From positions 1-64,000 of the forward strand of contig NZ_JAHHUL010000008.1 of assembly GCF_019008365.1 (NCBI RefSeq): a stretch of DNA of 64,000 nucleotides, in the 5' to 3' direction. This document shows positions 17,637 through 26,702 of the stretch, one piece after another; the stretch's first letter is position 1, and each line of letters opens with the position of its first letter. This DNA comes from Phosphitispora fastidiosa. Its GTDB lineage: Bacteria > Bacillota > Thermincolia > Thermincolales > UBA2595. A program made the position numbers and the translations under genes. Under the pieces are notes generated by a model that saw nothing but the letters and a program-made list of their open reading frames with translations, had not been told where the DNA came from and did not search any database.

Positions 17637-19233
17637 TTATAATGGCTATACCCAGGCACAGGAGGCAACTTATCACGAACAGGAACTTGTTGATTTTCAG
17701 GGCAACCCCCTGATTGAGGCATTACCGCCGATTTTATCCCCGGATGATGCTTTTGATAAGCTAAGTTTCTATCCCGAATATGATGAAAAGGAACGTCAAC
17801 TGTCCCACCACCTGCGGTATCATGCGTTGATACGCTTAACGAGATTTTTCCAACCAGTTATGCAGCATCTTGACTTGGAACAGCGTTTTTCCAGGCTGCT
17901 GCGATATGGGTATGTAGGACGTAACCCTCTCACCCCAGAGTATACCAAACAATTAAATATTGCCCATCAAGTCTTAAATAGTAAGAGCGTACCGGCTGAC
18001 ATTCGTTCCACTGCTTCAAGCTTTACCTTGATGGGTTTTTCGGGTATCGGCAAGACAACTGCCATTGAAAGGATATTATCTCTCTACCCGCAGTTACTAA
18101 TCCATAAACATCCGTTGAATATAACGCAAATTGTCTGGCTGAAACTGAATTGCCCTCACGACGGTTCCTTAAAATCACTATGCATGGATTTTTTTATAAA
18201 AATTGATCGGCTGCTCGGCACTAATTATTACGACCGGTTTGGAGGTCGGCGGAATTCAATCAGCTCCATGGTGACACGTATGGGCCAGATTGCTCGTCTT
18301 CACTGTATCGGTGCCTTAATTATCGATGAAATTCAGCACTTGTTAACGGCTAAAAGCAGTGGTTCGGAAAAGATGATGAACTTCTTTGTAACACTGGTTA
18401 ACGAAATAGGTGTTCCTGTTATGATGATTGGTACCATGAGGGCCAGGAGTATTCTACAGCAGGATTTTCGGCAAGCCCGCCGCGGTAGCGGTCAGGGTGA
18501 CATGGTGTGGCAGCAGATGCAAAAAGGTGATGACTGGGACCTACTTATTGAGAACATGTGGCAATATCAGATGACGAGGCAGAAGATTGAGCTAACCGAG
18601 GAATTAAACAATACTCTATATGAACAAAGCCAGGGGATTGTGGATATTGCTGTCAAACTTTTTGTGCTCTCCCAAGGGCGTGCTATTGAAACAGGCGACG
18701 AGATTATTACTCCCGGTATGATACGAACAGTGGCTTTGGACGATCTAAAACTTGTCCAACCGATGCTAAAAGCTCTGAAATCAGGATTAGTTTCTGAAAT
18801 TGAGAAATATGAAGACATCATACCAATGAATATCGAGGACTATCTCCAATATCGTATTTCAAATATTGACCTCAAGGCAGCAATTCAAAAGAAGAAAGAA
18901 AAACAGGCTGAAGCCCGGCAAAAGCGAGAGACGTCAATGTTAGAAAAGGTGATTTTGGCGCTTATTGGTTTGGATATTGATGCCGGGTTAGCAGAGAAAG
19001 CAGCAACCACTGTCTTAAAGCAAAATCCAAACATATCGCAGGCAGAGTTAATGCAAAGTGCCCTTACCTTTATAGCAGAACGAGATGCACAAAAGAAGAA
19101 AAAGAAACCAAAAGTAGATGTGAATGAGCTGCAAAAGATTGTGAATCAGGGTAAGAAAAGGAAAGTATCCGCTTATAAGGCGTTGCAGGAGGCGGGTTAT
19201 ATTAAAAATCCTTTGGACGAATTTGCGGTATGA
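17623..19233 (+). CDS. tnsC: TnsC, AAA+ transposition regulator
   Basis: A 536-aa ATPase linking target selectors to TnsA/TnsB. Walker A is GFSGIGKTT (138-146); Walker B is LIIDEIQHL with Asp235-Glu236. A basic C-terminal region with KKKKKPK near 485 follows. Overlaps tnsB by 14 bases, so translation is coupled; a second ATG six bases later is an alternative start. Length fits Tn7 TnsC (about 555 aa). Confidence 0.95.
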   Translation: MTMNNYNGYTQAQEATYHEQELVDFQGNPLIEALPPILSPDDAFDKLSFYPEYDEKERQLSHHLRYHALIRLTRFFQPVMQHLDLEQRFSRLLRYGYVGRNPLTPEYTKQLNIAHQVLNSKSVPADIRSTASSFTLMGFSGIGKTTAIERILSLYPQLLIHKHPLNITQIVWLKLNCPHDGSLKSLCMDFFIKIDRLLGTNYYDRFGGRRNSISSMVTRMGQIARLHCIGALIIDEIQHLLTAKSSGSEKMMNFFVTLVNEIGVPVMMIGTMRARSILQQDFRQARRGSGQGDMVWQQMQKGDDWDLLIENMWQYQMTRQKIELTEELNNTLYEQSQGIVDIAVKLFVLSQGRAIETGDEIITPGMIRTVALDDLKLVQPMLKALKSGLVSEIEKYEDIIPMNIEDYLQYRISNIDLKAAIQKKKEKQAEARQKRETSMLEKVILALIGLDIDAGLAEKAATTVLKQNPNISQAELMQSALTFIAERDAQKKKKKPKVDVNELQKIVNQGKKRKVSAYKALQEAGYIKNPLDEFAV

Positions 19234-19245
19234 GAAGGTGAAAAA

Positions 19246-21102
19246 ATGCTGCCTTTTTTTCCAAGGCTTTATGAAGATGAAATATTATACAGTTGGTTGG
19301 CCCGTTATCACCTGCGTTCCTGCAATGTCAGCCCTAAAGCAACTATGAACGATTTATTCGGTTCTTCGAATGTTCTGGCCGTACCTGATTTGCCAACACA
19401 TTTGGATGGGCTATATCAGCGGATTAAGCATTTCGATATACCTGAAGTAAAGCATTGGATTGAAAAACATACATTCTTTAATTACTACACTCTATTTGGC
19501 AAAGAAGGCGTAAGTCAGCAGGTTTTTGATGCTATGACTACCGGGAGTAGGCTGGGAGCAATTCATATGATGACAGGTATGATGGCGAGTAGCATTTCCG
19601 AGCCTACCTATTTTCGCTTTTGTCCATACTGTGTTGAGGAAGACTTTGAAAAGTTCGGTGAAACCTACTGGCATTTATCACACCAGTTGCCAGGTGTTTT
19701 GGTATGTCTGAAGCATGACGGATTGCTTCAGAATTCTTTGGAACGCTTTCGTGGCAAAAATAAGCATACTTATGAGGCTGCAACAAAGGAAAACTGTAAT
19801 TTCAGTGTCAAACCGCCCAAATATAACGACAAAACGATTAGCCATTTGAAGGAGATTGCTGCTGATATCTTAAAACTTTCCGTTGGTTACTATAGTTTTT
19901 CCTGGTCCGGCATTCAAAGTTCCTATAAATATTTACTGCAAAAGCACGACTTTGCAACGGTAAATGGAACGGTAAATCAGAGAACGCTTGCCGAAGAGTT
20001 TTGCTGGTTCTATGGTGATGAATTACTGGTAGCCCTACAATCACAGGTTGATACTGACAATCCTGCTTGTTGGCTTAAAGCAATAACTCGCAAACATCGG
20101 AAAGCCTTTCATCCTATACGTCACCTATTGTTCATCCAATTTTTTAAAGAGGGCATCGATACTTTTTATCAGTATGCTGATAAAACCTACCAACCTTTCG
20201 GCAGAGGGCCGTATCCTTGTTTGAATGCAGCTGCAGATCATTATAAGCAGCTTGTTATTTCAAATGTCAACGTGACTATTTGCACAGATACTCGGAATCC
20301 TGTGGGTACCTTCTCTTGTTCGTGTGGTTTTATCTACTCTAGAAGAGGGCCGGATAGAACCCTGGAGGATTGTTATAGGATCGGTACTATTAAGCAGTTT
20401 GGCCCTGTTTGGGAAGATAAGCTGCAGCAGCTCATCTATGCCGAGAAGTTGAGTTGTTATGCTGCTGCCAAGAAAGTAAATGTTGATATCGCAACTGTAA
20501 AAAAGTATGCAAATACAAAAATGAAGGCGGTATCTCCTAAAGCAATTGATTGGTCGGATCTATTATCTGAAAAACAGGCTCAATGGTTACAGCTTCAAGA
20601 TAAAAACCCGAATTCATCCAAGACGCAACTGAGGAATGTTGATCCTGCTTTATACACTTGGTTATATCGACATGCACGTAAGTGGCTAGAAAATAATTCT
20701 CCGAAAAAGCAGGCTTCTCCTACTGTAAACAAGCGTGTGGACTGGAAACAAAGAGATAGCGAGTTGGTAAAAGAAATCTTTGTAGCTGTTACAGGATTAT
20801 TATCTGCTAAAAAGCCTGTGCACATAAATATTAGTAGAATTGGTAAAGAAATCGGCAAATTAGCCCTACTTGAGAAACATTTGGAAAAATTACCATTAAC
20901 AGCAGCTTATCTAAGTCAGGTGGTTGAAACGAGAGAGCAGTTTCAAATCCGTCGGGTTCAATGGGCAGCAAAGCGTTTATTTGAACATCAAGAAGAAATT
21001 TCTGAATGGAAAATGAAACGTATAGCTGGACTAAAATCTACCGTTTCAGATAAAGTGCAGCAAGAAATTATGACTCAAGCCAGACAGTATCAACTGCATT
21101 GA
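19246..21102 (+). CDS. tnsD: TnsD/TniQ target selector for attTn7
   Basis: A 618-aa TniQ-family protein. The N-terminal TniQ domain has LPFFPRLYEDEILYSWLARY and a zinc-binding set Cys126-x2-Cys129 and Cys154-x2-His157, flanking WHLSHQLPGVLVCLKH. The C-terminal half holds helix-turn-helix repeats that in TnsD read the glmS 3' end. It is about 110 residues longer than E. coli TnsD (508 aa). That the element lies exactly in attTn7 supports function. GAAGGTG precedes the ATG. Confidence 0.93.
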   Translation: MLPFFPRLYEDEILYSWLARYHLRSCNVSPKATMNDLFGSSNVLAVPDLPTHLDGLYQRIKHFDIPEVKHWIEKHTFFNYYTLFGKEGVSQQVFDAMTTGSRLGAIHMMTGMMASSISEPTYFRFCPYCVEEDFEKFGETYWHLSHQLPGVLVCLKHDGLLQNSLERFRGKNKHTYEAATKENCNFSVKPPKYNDKTISHLKEIAADILKLSVGYYSFSWSGIQSSYKYLLQKHDFATVNGTVNQRTLAEEFCWFYGDELLVALQSQVDTDNPACWLKAITRKHRKAFHPIRHLLFIQFFKEGIDTFYQYADKTYQPFGRGPYPCLNAAADHYKQLVISNVNVTICTDTRNPVGTFSCSCGFIYSRRGPDRTLEDCYRIGTIKQFGPVWEDKLQQLIYAEKLSCYAAAKKVNVDIATVKKYANTKMKAVSPKAIDWSDLLSEKQAQWLQLQDKNPNSSKTQLRNVDPALYTWLYRHARKWLENNSPKKQASPTVNKRVDWKQRDSELVKEIFVAVTGLLSAKKPVHINISRIGKEIGKLALLEKHLEKLPLTAAYLSQVVETREQFQIRRVQWAAKRLFEHQEEISEWKMKRIAGLKSTVSDKVQQEIMTQARQYQLH

Positions 21103-21118
21103 GAATTGAGGTGTAACT

Positions 21119-22711
21119 GTGGCTTCAATAAAACTAAGACCATGGCCATTCAAAGGCCGGATTGTTAAATTACATTGGTTTGGCCATGTGAGGTTAGCCG
21201 AAGGAAATAAATGGCGTATTACGGCAGCTTTTGAAGACCGACGAAAAATAGAATTAATTCAATTCCCAATTGGACTGCTACCGGTTCTAAAGATCGGTCA
21301 ATATTATCAAAATGGGCAAGCCTTAATATCTCAAGCAGCGGGAAATATTTATAAGGCATACATAAAGGACTTAAGTGACGGGCTTACGGAAAACTCACTA
21401 GATGTTTGCCGTATTTTTAATTATTTCCTCTACGGAAACGCTGAATTGATCCAACAAAATGTATGGTGTTTTCAATCCCATGGGACCTATTACTATATCC
21501 CGCATGTTGAATTGGTCAGGGCCTTTTTTGCTAAGAATAAGGTACTGGCAAATGCCTTACTTCGTCCAAATGGATTAGTTTATTTATTGTATCACCATCA
21601 TTTTAATAACCGGCAAGCGATATTAGATTTTTCACGGGAAATTCCAGCTTCAGTAGTTAATGACGATTTTGTGCAGCATTTTTCCTGGGTCTATCTAATA
21701 CCGGAAGTACGTAATTCCTTTGAGTCGGTCCAAACAAATGTTTACGCCCAGGCAGCAGCGTCCAACTATGGTTTAGCATATGGTCAAGCCGTAGAACTAG
21801 CTGTACCTAAACTGGTAAATTCTAATTTTACTTTCCGGGGGAAATGCATTGACCGCCGTGTTCTGATATATGAGCTGCTTAGCTTTTCAGCAGTAGAGTT
21901 GCTAGTTGACCGGATAGATTATAGCCACCAATCAATTAAAAGACGTGTCTTTTCCAATAGCCCAAAGAAGAAACGTATTTCTTTGCAGGGAAAGGAACAA
22001 AATTTTGAAATTAATAATGAGGACTTGGCTAGAGAAGATACCCACCAGCCTGTTGTGGAGAGTGAAGCTACCCAAATGATTTTTGTAAATAATCCTGAAA
22101 TCAATCGTGTAGCCAAGTATGAGCAGCAAATCAATCAAGGGGATAGCTATGTCTCTAAACAAGGGAAAGGTGGTGCTGCATTTATTGCTGCCAGTGTTGA
22201 TGAATCCATTGCTGGCGGCAGTATTCAACCTATAGAGTTTAAGACCCTTGAAATTGTATACGAAACAGACAGTTTTGAGTTAGAAGATTTTTATGAAATG
22301 ATTAAGCGCCTAGAAGAAATATATCCCAAGTTGAGGATTTCAATGAATCTTGTCAATTTACCTCCTGGCCGGAAATTCTCCTGGCTACCTGATGGGCGAA
22401 GGAGAGTCTGTGCCATTGTTAATGTTTGCGGCGCCGGAGGAAGAACCGCTTATATCTTGGAAGTTGCTCGCCCAGATCAACGTTCCCTATCAACATTAAT
22501 CGTACAATTTCCCCAGGAAGAAAATCGGGAACAAGAAGAAAAAGCCATTAAAGAATTACTTATTAATTTAGTCCTAAATAGTGGTAATTGGCCTACTAAA
22601 TTACTTAAAAATCTAAACCATACAAAGTTAAGGCATACCAGCACAGACCCCCATCATTGGGCGGAGAGGGTTTATGAGAAGATAATTTATTTCCTTTTAA
22701 AATTCATTTGA
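21119..22711 (+). CDS. tnsE: TnsE target selector (plasmid/replication-fork pathway)
   Basis: A 530-aa protein starting at GTG 21119 behind GAGGTG, 16 bases after tnsD. N-terminal blocks RIVKLHWFGHVRLAEGNKWR and FPIGLLPVLKIGQYY, its position as fifth tns gene and its size (Tn7 TnsE 538 aa) identify it. TnsE directs insertion into lagging-strand DNA through the beta clamp, favouring conjugating plasmids. The more conserved C-terminal domain (about 370-530) is complete. Its stop overlaps the -35 of the cargo promoter. Confidence 0.9.
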   Translation: MASIKLRPWPFKGRIVKLHWFGHVRLAEGNKWRITAAFEDRRKIELIQFPIGLLPVLKIGQYYQNGQALISQAAGNIYKAYIKDLSDGLTENSLDVCRIFNYFLYGNAELIQQNVWCFQSHGTYYYIPHVELVRAFFAKNKVLANALLRPNGLVYLLYHHHFNNRQAILDFSREIPASVVNDDFVQHFSWVYLIPEVRNSFESVQTNVYAQAAASNYGLAYGQAVELAVPKLVNSNFTFRGKCIDRRVLIYELLSFSAVELLVDRIDYSHQSIKRRVFSNSPKKKRISLQGKEQNFEINNEDLAREDTHQPVVESEATQMIFVNNPEINRVAKYEQQINQGDSYVSKQGKGGAAFIAASVDESIAGGSIQPIEFKTLEIVYETDSFELEDFYEMIKRLEEIYPKLRISMNLVNLPPGRKFSWLPDGRRRVCAIVNVCGAGGRTAYILEVARPDQRSLSTLIVQFPQEENREQEEKAIKELLINLVLNSGNWPTKLLKNLNHTKLRHTSTDPHHWAERVYEKIIYFLLKFI

Positions 22712-22736
22712 TCATTTAAAATTTTAATAGTATACT
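22708..22736 (+). promoter_or_regulatory. promoter of the cargo methyltransferase/DGQHR pair
   Basis: TTGATC (22708-22713), 17-base spacer, TATACT (22731-22736). It begins over the tnsE stop, giving the cargo its own transcription. The leader to the methyltransferase start is about 130 bases. Confidence 0.65.
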
Positions 22737-22873
22737 CTAAAAGGATAATTGGGGTATTCTGTTGAATTTTACCATTACCCTTCTTTTATTTACTTTTTAT
22801 GTCGATTTTAACCGCAGGAGGAAGATAAAAGTCTGATATTTGATGTTATTCAGTACACTTTGGGAGCATCTTT

Positions 22874-23818
22874 ATGAAAATATATAAAAGATTTAGAATG
22901 GATAATCAAATAACACTTTATAATGGAGACTGTACTAAGCTCCTAAAACAAATCCCTGAAGAAACTGTAGATATTATAATTACCTCTCCTCCATATTGTA
23001 TCGGAAAAGCATACGAAAATGCACATGATGATATTGAAACCTTCAAGAATCAACATGAGCAAATTTTCCCTGACTTATATAGAATCCTGAAGCCCGGAGG
23101 AAGTATCTGCTGGCAGGTAGGTTATCACGTTAATAATTCATCTGTTTATCCACTCGATTACATCGTGTATTCTATTTTTACAGAAGAAAGCAAAAAATTA
23201 GAACATCCTTTATTATTGCGTAATCGCATAATATGGACTTTTGGACATGGGTTAAACAGCACACAACGGTTTAGTGGTAGACACGAAATGTTACTCTGGT
23301 TTACGAAAGGTAATGGATATAAATTTGATCTTGATAGTATACGAATACCACAAAAATATCCTGGGAAAAAATCATATAAGGGTCCAAACAAGGGGCAGTT
23401 AAGTGGGAATATTCTAGGAAAAAACCCATCAGATGTTTGGGACATTCCTAATGTGAAAGCTCAACATGTGGAAAAGACCGAGCATCCTTGTCAGTTTCCC
23501 GTTGCAATTCCACGTAGGCTGATAAAAGCATTGACTCCTATAGATGGGCTTGTTTTAGATCCATTTGCAGGATCCGGCACTAGCGGCGTAGCCGCTATTT
23601 TAGAGAATCGCAGATTTGTTGGCGCAGAGATATTTCCCGAATATTATAATATCTCAGTTAAACGAATTACAGCTACTATTAACGGAGAGGTCCGAATTCG
23701 AGAGGATATACCTGTTGCAGAACCTGATTTAAACTCTTCGGTTGCGAAACTACCGACTGAATTTGCAAGGGCTAGGGGGAAGTTGTGTGATGAGAAAGAA
23801 AAAGAAGAAACTAACTGA
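22874..23818 (+). CDS. beta-class DNA methyltransferase (N4-cytosine or N6-adenine), Tn7 cargo
   Basis: A 314-aa SAM-dependent enzyme. Catalytic motif TSPPY (residues 37-41) precedes SAM-binding motif DPFAGSGTSG (from Asp229), the order of beta-class DNA methylases; RFSGRHEMLLWFTKG and a WDIPN block lie between. TSPPY is common among N4-cytosine enzymes but adenine cannot be excluded. GGGAG sits seven bases before the ATG at 22874. The 3' end overlaps the DGQHR gene by 29 bases, so the two are coupled. No classical restriction enzyme is next to it; the DGQHR protein is its likely partner in a defence cassette. Confidence 0.9.
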   Translation: MKIYKRFRMDNQITLYNGDCTKLLKQIPEETVDIIITSPPYCIGKAYENAHDDIETFKNQHEQIFPDLYRILKPGGSICWQVGYHVNNSSVYPLDYIVYSIFTEESKKLEHPLLLRNRIIWTFGHGLNSTQRFSGRHEMLLWFTKGNGYKFDLDSIRIPQKYPGKKSYKGPNKGQLSGNILGKNPSDVWDIPNVKAQHVEKTEHPCQFPVAIPRRLIKALTPIDGLVLDPFAGSGTSGVAAILENRRFVGAEIFPEYYNISVKRITATINGEVRIREDIPVAEPDLNSSVAKLPTEFARARGKLCDEKEKEETN

Positions 23819-25505
23819 TCGGCAACTAGCTCAGCGTAGAGATGCAGCTTTCCGCAGAAAGATTCGTACTATATTTACTAGTGCAGGCTTTGACCACTTA
23901 AACACCTTGAACAAGCATAAAAAAATTGGCAATCGTGTCATTGAAATTGACTCCATCTTTATATATGAAAATATTATACTCATATGTGAAGATACTGGAG
24001 CATCTTCTAAGGACAAAGATCATATTCGTACAAAAAAGGAGGCGTTTAACGAAATAAAAGAAAATCTCTCAACTTTTTTTGAATGGTTGTGTGAGTTGTT
24101 TCCTGATAGTGAAGAATGTCTTCGCCGATATGGAGAAGAACGCTACATGGTGTTTAATCTTTATTTTTCGCAAAATGAGTTAAATTTGTCTAAAGATGAT
24201 CTTGCATTGTATGACAACATTATATTTATTGATCCTCAGACTTTGAATTATTTTCATAGAATATCTCAAAGCATAAAGCTTTCTTCCCGTTACGAAATAT
24301 TCCGTTTCTTAGATTTAAAGAAAGATCAGGTTGGAATATCAACAAGTGAAGCCGGGAAAAAGACAATTAAGGCACCGATTATTTACCCCAAAGATTCAAC
24401 CGGCCTCTACAATGGTGTTCGTGTTGTATCATTTATGATGTCAGCAGAACTATTGCTCAACACATGCTATGTACTAAGAAAAGATAATTGGGAAGATTCG
24501 GTTTGGTTATATCAACGCTTAATTGATACGGAAAAAATCAAAAAGATTCGACGATTTTTAGCCGAAAAAGGAGAAGCATTTTATAATAACATCATAGTCG
24601 CTTTACCGAATACCGTTCGATTTGTGGGATCTTCAGGGGACGCTATCTCAATTGAAAGAATTGGTGACTACGAGGAATGTAAATTAGAGATTTGTGATGA
24701 ATGGAATAGCATCTGCGTTATTGATGGACAACACAGGATTTTTGCACATTTTGAAGGTCCTGAGAATGATGCTCTGGAAAAGAAAATTTCGAAATTGCGA
24801 AAAAGGCTGCACCTTTTAGTAACTGGACTTATTTTTCCTTCAGATATGCCCAAAATTGAAAGGGCTCAGATTCAAAGCCAAATTTTTTCTGATATTAACT
24901 CAAACGCAAAATCTGTTCCATCAGATGTGTTGCTACATATCCAAATGATTGGCAACCCTTTCTCTGATATAGGTATAGCACGTCGTATTATTGGAAAGTT
25001 AAATAAAGAGAGCGTATTCCTTAATATGTTTAGGTTATCTTTAGTGGATGAGTCAAAGATTAAAGTTGCTTCCATTATCAAATTTGCTCTGCGTTATCTA
25101 GTTGCAATAAGCCCAGCCGACGGAAAGGTAAGCTTATTTACGTATTGGGATGGAGATAAAAAAGCTGTACTTGCTAAAGAGGACGATGCTTTAGAGTCTT
25201 ATATTGATTTTTGCGCAAATCAACTGAAGCTGTATTTTTCCGCGGTAAAAAAGAATTTTCGCAGTGCTTGGGAGGCTAACGATTCGAAGATTTTATCTGT
25301 AACGTCAATAAACGGTTTTATTATTGCGTTTACGCGCCAGCTAGAAAGTAACGGAATACAAGATTTTAATTTTTACGATGAAAAATTAAAGAGCTTAAAC
25401 GTCGATTTTTCAAAAGATGTCTTTACTTATACATCTAGTCAATACAGAAAGTTCTCTAACCAGATTCTTCAAGAAGCATTTAAGCTAGAACCAGATAAAG
25501 TATAG
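23790..25505 (+). CDS. DGQHR-domain (DndB-like) protein with nuclease-like N-terminus
   Basis: A 571-aa protein starting at ATG 23790 behind AGGGGGAAG. Near residue 312 is CVIDGQHRIFAHFEG, the signature of the DGQHR family, which includes DndB of DNA phosphorothioation and related proteins of deazaguanine-DNA systems. The first 80 residues are very basic and include VIEIDSIFIYENIILICEDTG (Glu52, Asp54, Glu67), arranged like a PD-(D/E)XK core but with Thr69 where the catalytic Lys belongs. QSQIFSDINSNAKSV (after the DGQHR motif) is also typical of the family. Overlap with the methyltransferase argues for joint action; whether it cuts, binds or regulates is unknown. Confidence 0.8.
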   Translation: MRKKKKKLTDRQLAQRRDAAFRRKIRTIFTSAGFDHLNTLNKHKKIGNRVIEIDSIFIYENIILICEDTGASSKDKDHIRTKKEAFNEIKENLSTFFEWLCELFPDSEECLRRYGEERYMVFNLYFSQNELNLSKDDLALYDNIIFIDPQTLNYFHRISQSIKLSSRYEIFRFLDLKKDQVGISTSEAGKKTIKAPIIYPKDSTGLYNGVRVVSFMMSAELLLNTCYVLRKDNWEDSVWLYQRLIDTEKIKKIRRFLAEKGEAFYNNIIVALPNTVRFVGSSGDAISIERIGDYEECKLEICDEWNSICVIDGQHRIFAHFEGPENDALEKKISKLRKRLHLLVTGLIFPSDMPKIERAQIQSQIFSDINSNAKSVPSDVLLHIQMIGNPFSDIGIARRIIGKLNKESVFLNMFRLSLVDESKIKVASIIKFALRYLVAISPADGKVSLFTYWDGDKKAVLAKEDDALESYIDFCANQLKLYFSAVKKNFRSAWEANDSKILSVTSINGFIIAFTRQLESNGIQDFNFYDEKLKSLNVDFSKDVFTYTSSQYRKFSNQILQEAFKLEPDKV

Positions 25506-25534
25506 TTAAAATATTAATCCCCTTAAATAATTAG

Positions 25535-25591
25535 AGTGACACAAAGGTAGCTTTGGCTTTGTTAAGCAGGATACGCCATCTTTGTGTCACT
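25535..25591. terminator. terminator of the cargo operon
   Basis: AGTGACACAAAG and CTTTGTGTCACT form a 12-bp perfect stem with a 33-base loop, followed on the plus strand by TTAATTATTTTTTCT. It also lies just past the end of the convergent small gene. Confidence 0.75.
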
Positions 25592-25614
25592 TTAATTATT
25601 TTTTCTGTTTGGGA

Positions 25615-25857
25615 TTAGTAATTGATCCTCACCACGAATGAGACTTCAACTTGCTCTAAGCCGATTCCTAAATTAGCTTTTACTTCATTTATGAACCATA
25701 AACAAAGTTCTATTTCATTTGAGATTTTTTGCTGTAGTCTTTTTTGAGATACAATGTCGGCCACATTTTGCAGATTTTTTTTCTGCTCTAGAGTGAATCC
25801 GTTATCTTCGAAAAAAAACACATCACCACTTATTGTCAACTTAATTATCGACCGCAA
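25615..25857 (-). CDS. hypothetical 80-aa protein, Tn7 cargo
   Basis: Starts at TTG 25857 behind AAAGGAGGAG. An alpha/beta-like small acidic protein: hydrophobic N-terminal strands, a Gln/Lys-rich helix (about 24-45), and a C-terminal strand VEVSFVVRINY. No family recognised. It converges on the DGQHR gene and reads away from the transposon's distal end, so it is cargo; it could be an accessory or regulator of the cassette, but there is no direct evidence. Confidence 0.55.
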   Translation of the reverse strand: MRSIIKLTISGDVFFFEDNGFTLEQKKNLQNVADIVSQKRLQQKISNEIELCLWFINEVKANLGIGLEQVEVSFVVRINY

Positions 25858-26254
25858 TGAAACTCCTCCTTTACATACAGCAACACAAGATTCCTGACTC
25901 TAGTATTTGAAGTAGTTACAGCTGAGCTAATCTTTTTAAACGAACCTTCATTTGAAACTGTATTGGGGCAGTATGCTATATTCTCTGATTATTTGTTTTT
26001 CGAAAATATTTATGCAGATTGTCTTAAGAATATAATATAATAGGGTTAGAAATATGTTTTTATCTCCAATTTGATGATTTCATTTATTTAATTATAATGA
26101 CTGTAGCTTTTTGGGAGAAGGCCAAATCCTTTTGGTAAATAAAAAATGGAATTTTGTAGCATTATTTAAAGTAAAGTTCTTTGTGCTGTTTTTGGTGTTA
26201 TTAATACAAGAGTGATAAACTCAAAGGAGTATTGATAAGTAAATCAGATGCTAT
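25858..26254. other. AT-rich non-coding DNA inside the Tn7 left end region
   Basis: About 400 bases with no frame having a ribosome site. It may contain the promoter of the small reverse gene and spacer DNA before the end boxes. Confidence 0.4.
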
Positions 26255-26404
26255 AGTAAACGACTTTATTTTCTATATTTTTAAGAGTTTCGTTTGTTGA
26301 TCAGCTGCAGTAAACAACTTATTTTGAAAATCCGTTGTAATAGAAGAATGTAAAACCTTTGAGAAATAAGGAAAGCCAGTAAACAACTTTATTTTACACA
26401 AACA
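26255..26404 (-). repeat. Tn7 left end: three spaced TnsB-type boxes
   Basis: In inverted orientation to the other end: AGTAAACGACTTT (26255-26267), AGTAAACAACTTA (26309-26321) and AGTAAACAACTTT (26378-26390), spaced 54 and 69 bp. Three dispersed sites in 150 bp against three packed sites at the opposite end reproduces the Tn7L/Tn7R asymmetry. The element ends at ACA 26404 and the second TTTTC duplication follows at 26405-26409. Confidence 0.85.
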
Positions 26405-26456
26405 TTTTCCCCTTTTTCTGTGTATAATCAGTGTTAGAAAGTGATTATAATAAAAT

Positions 26457-26560
26457 AACCGGGTGCGCTAACACCCGGTTATGGTACAACGTTCCGCACA
26501 AGATGAGCGGTCATGGGTTTAGTAGAAAACAGTAGCTACTTACAGGGGGGCTACTGTTTT
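26457..26560 (-). terminator. hairpins at the 3' end of the toxin transcript
   Basis: Two perfect stems lie downstream of the minus-strand toxin frame: AAAACAGTAGC/GCTACTGTTTT (26526-26560), and AACCGGGTG/CACCCGGTT (26457-26480). The latter is followed on the minus strand by TTATTTTATTATA, a plausible intrinsic terminator. Confidence 0.55.
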
Positions 26561-26573
26561 CCTTTTGCTGTGA

Positions 26574-26636
26574 CTATTTTGAAACAATTAACGATGCAAA
26601 AGCAATCATTAATGCCAGGCTCTCAAAAACAGTCAT
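26574..26636 (-). CDS. putative holin-like type I toxin peptide (20 aa)
   Basis: A 20-residue hydrophobic peptide beginning MTVFESLALMIAF and ending VSK. The MTVFxSLxLMIxFxxLIV pattern is that of the holin-like/TxpA-BsrG type I toxins of Firmicutes, usually about 30 residues, so this copy is short. The ribosome site AGAGGGGGTGG lies just before the ATG. It is expressed from a near-consensus promoter (26731-26703). Transcript halves can pair at long range, as in BsrG-type mRNAs. The antitoxin RNA was not located with confidence. Confidence 0.6.
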   Translation of the reverse strand: MTVFESLALMIAFASLIVSK

Positions 26637-26702
26637 AGTCACCACCCCCTCTTATGGGGATAATGACCGCCCACCCTGCACCTATGCAGTTGTACCGGTA
26701 TT

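Larger units (their letters stand above)
14546..26404 (+). mobile_element. complete Tn7-type transposon (11,859 bp) in attTn7
   Basis: Bounded by TTTTC direct repeats. The glmS-proximal end starts TGATTC; the distal end finishes ACAAACA (TGTTTGTG when read inward). Both ends place the first TnsB-type box (AAAGTTnTTTACT) 14 bases in. Intact tnsA-B-C-D-E genes run rightward from the glmS-proximal end, matching Tn7 orientation. Cargo is a methyltransferase/DGQHR pair and one small reverse gene. TnsD suggests glmS targeting; TnsE suggests plasmid or replication-fork targeting. The TGA instead of TGT at the proximal tip is the only oddity. Confidence 0.95.

Noticed and set aside
26423-26451. TATAAT boxes considered as the antitoxin RNA promoter
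   Set aside because: No acceptable -35 at 16-18 bases for either box; no antitoxin RNA is annotated.
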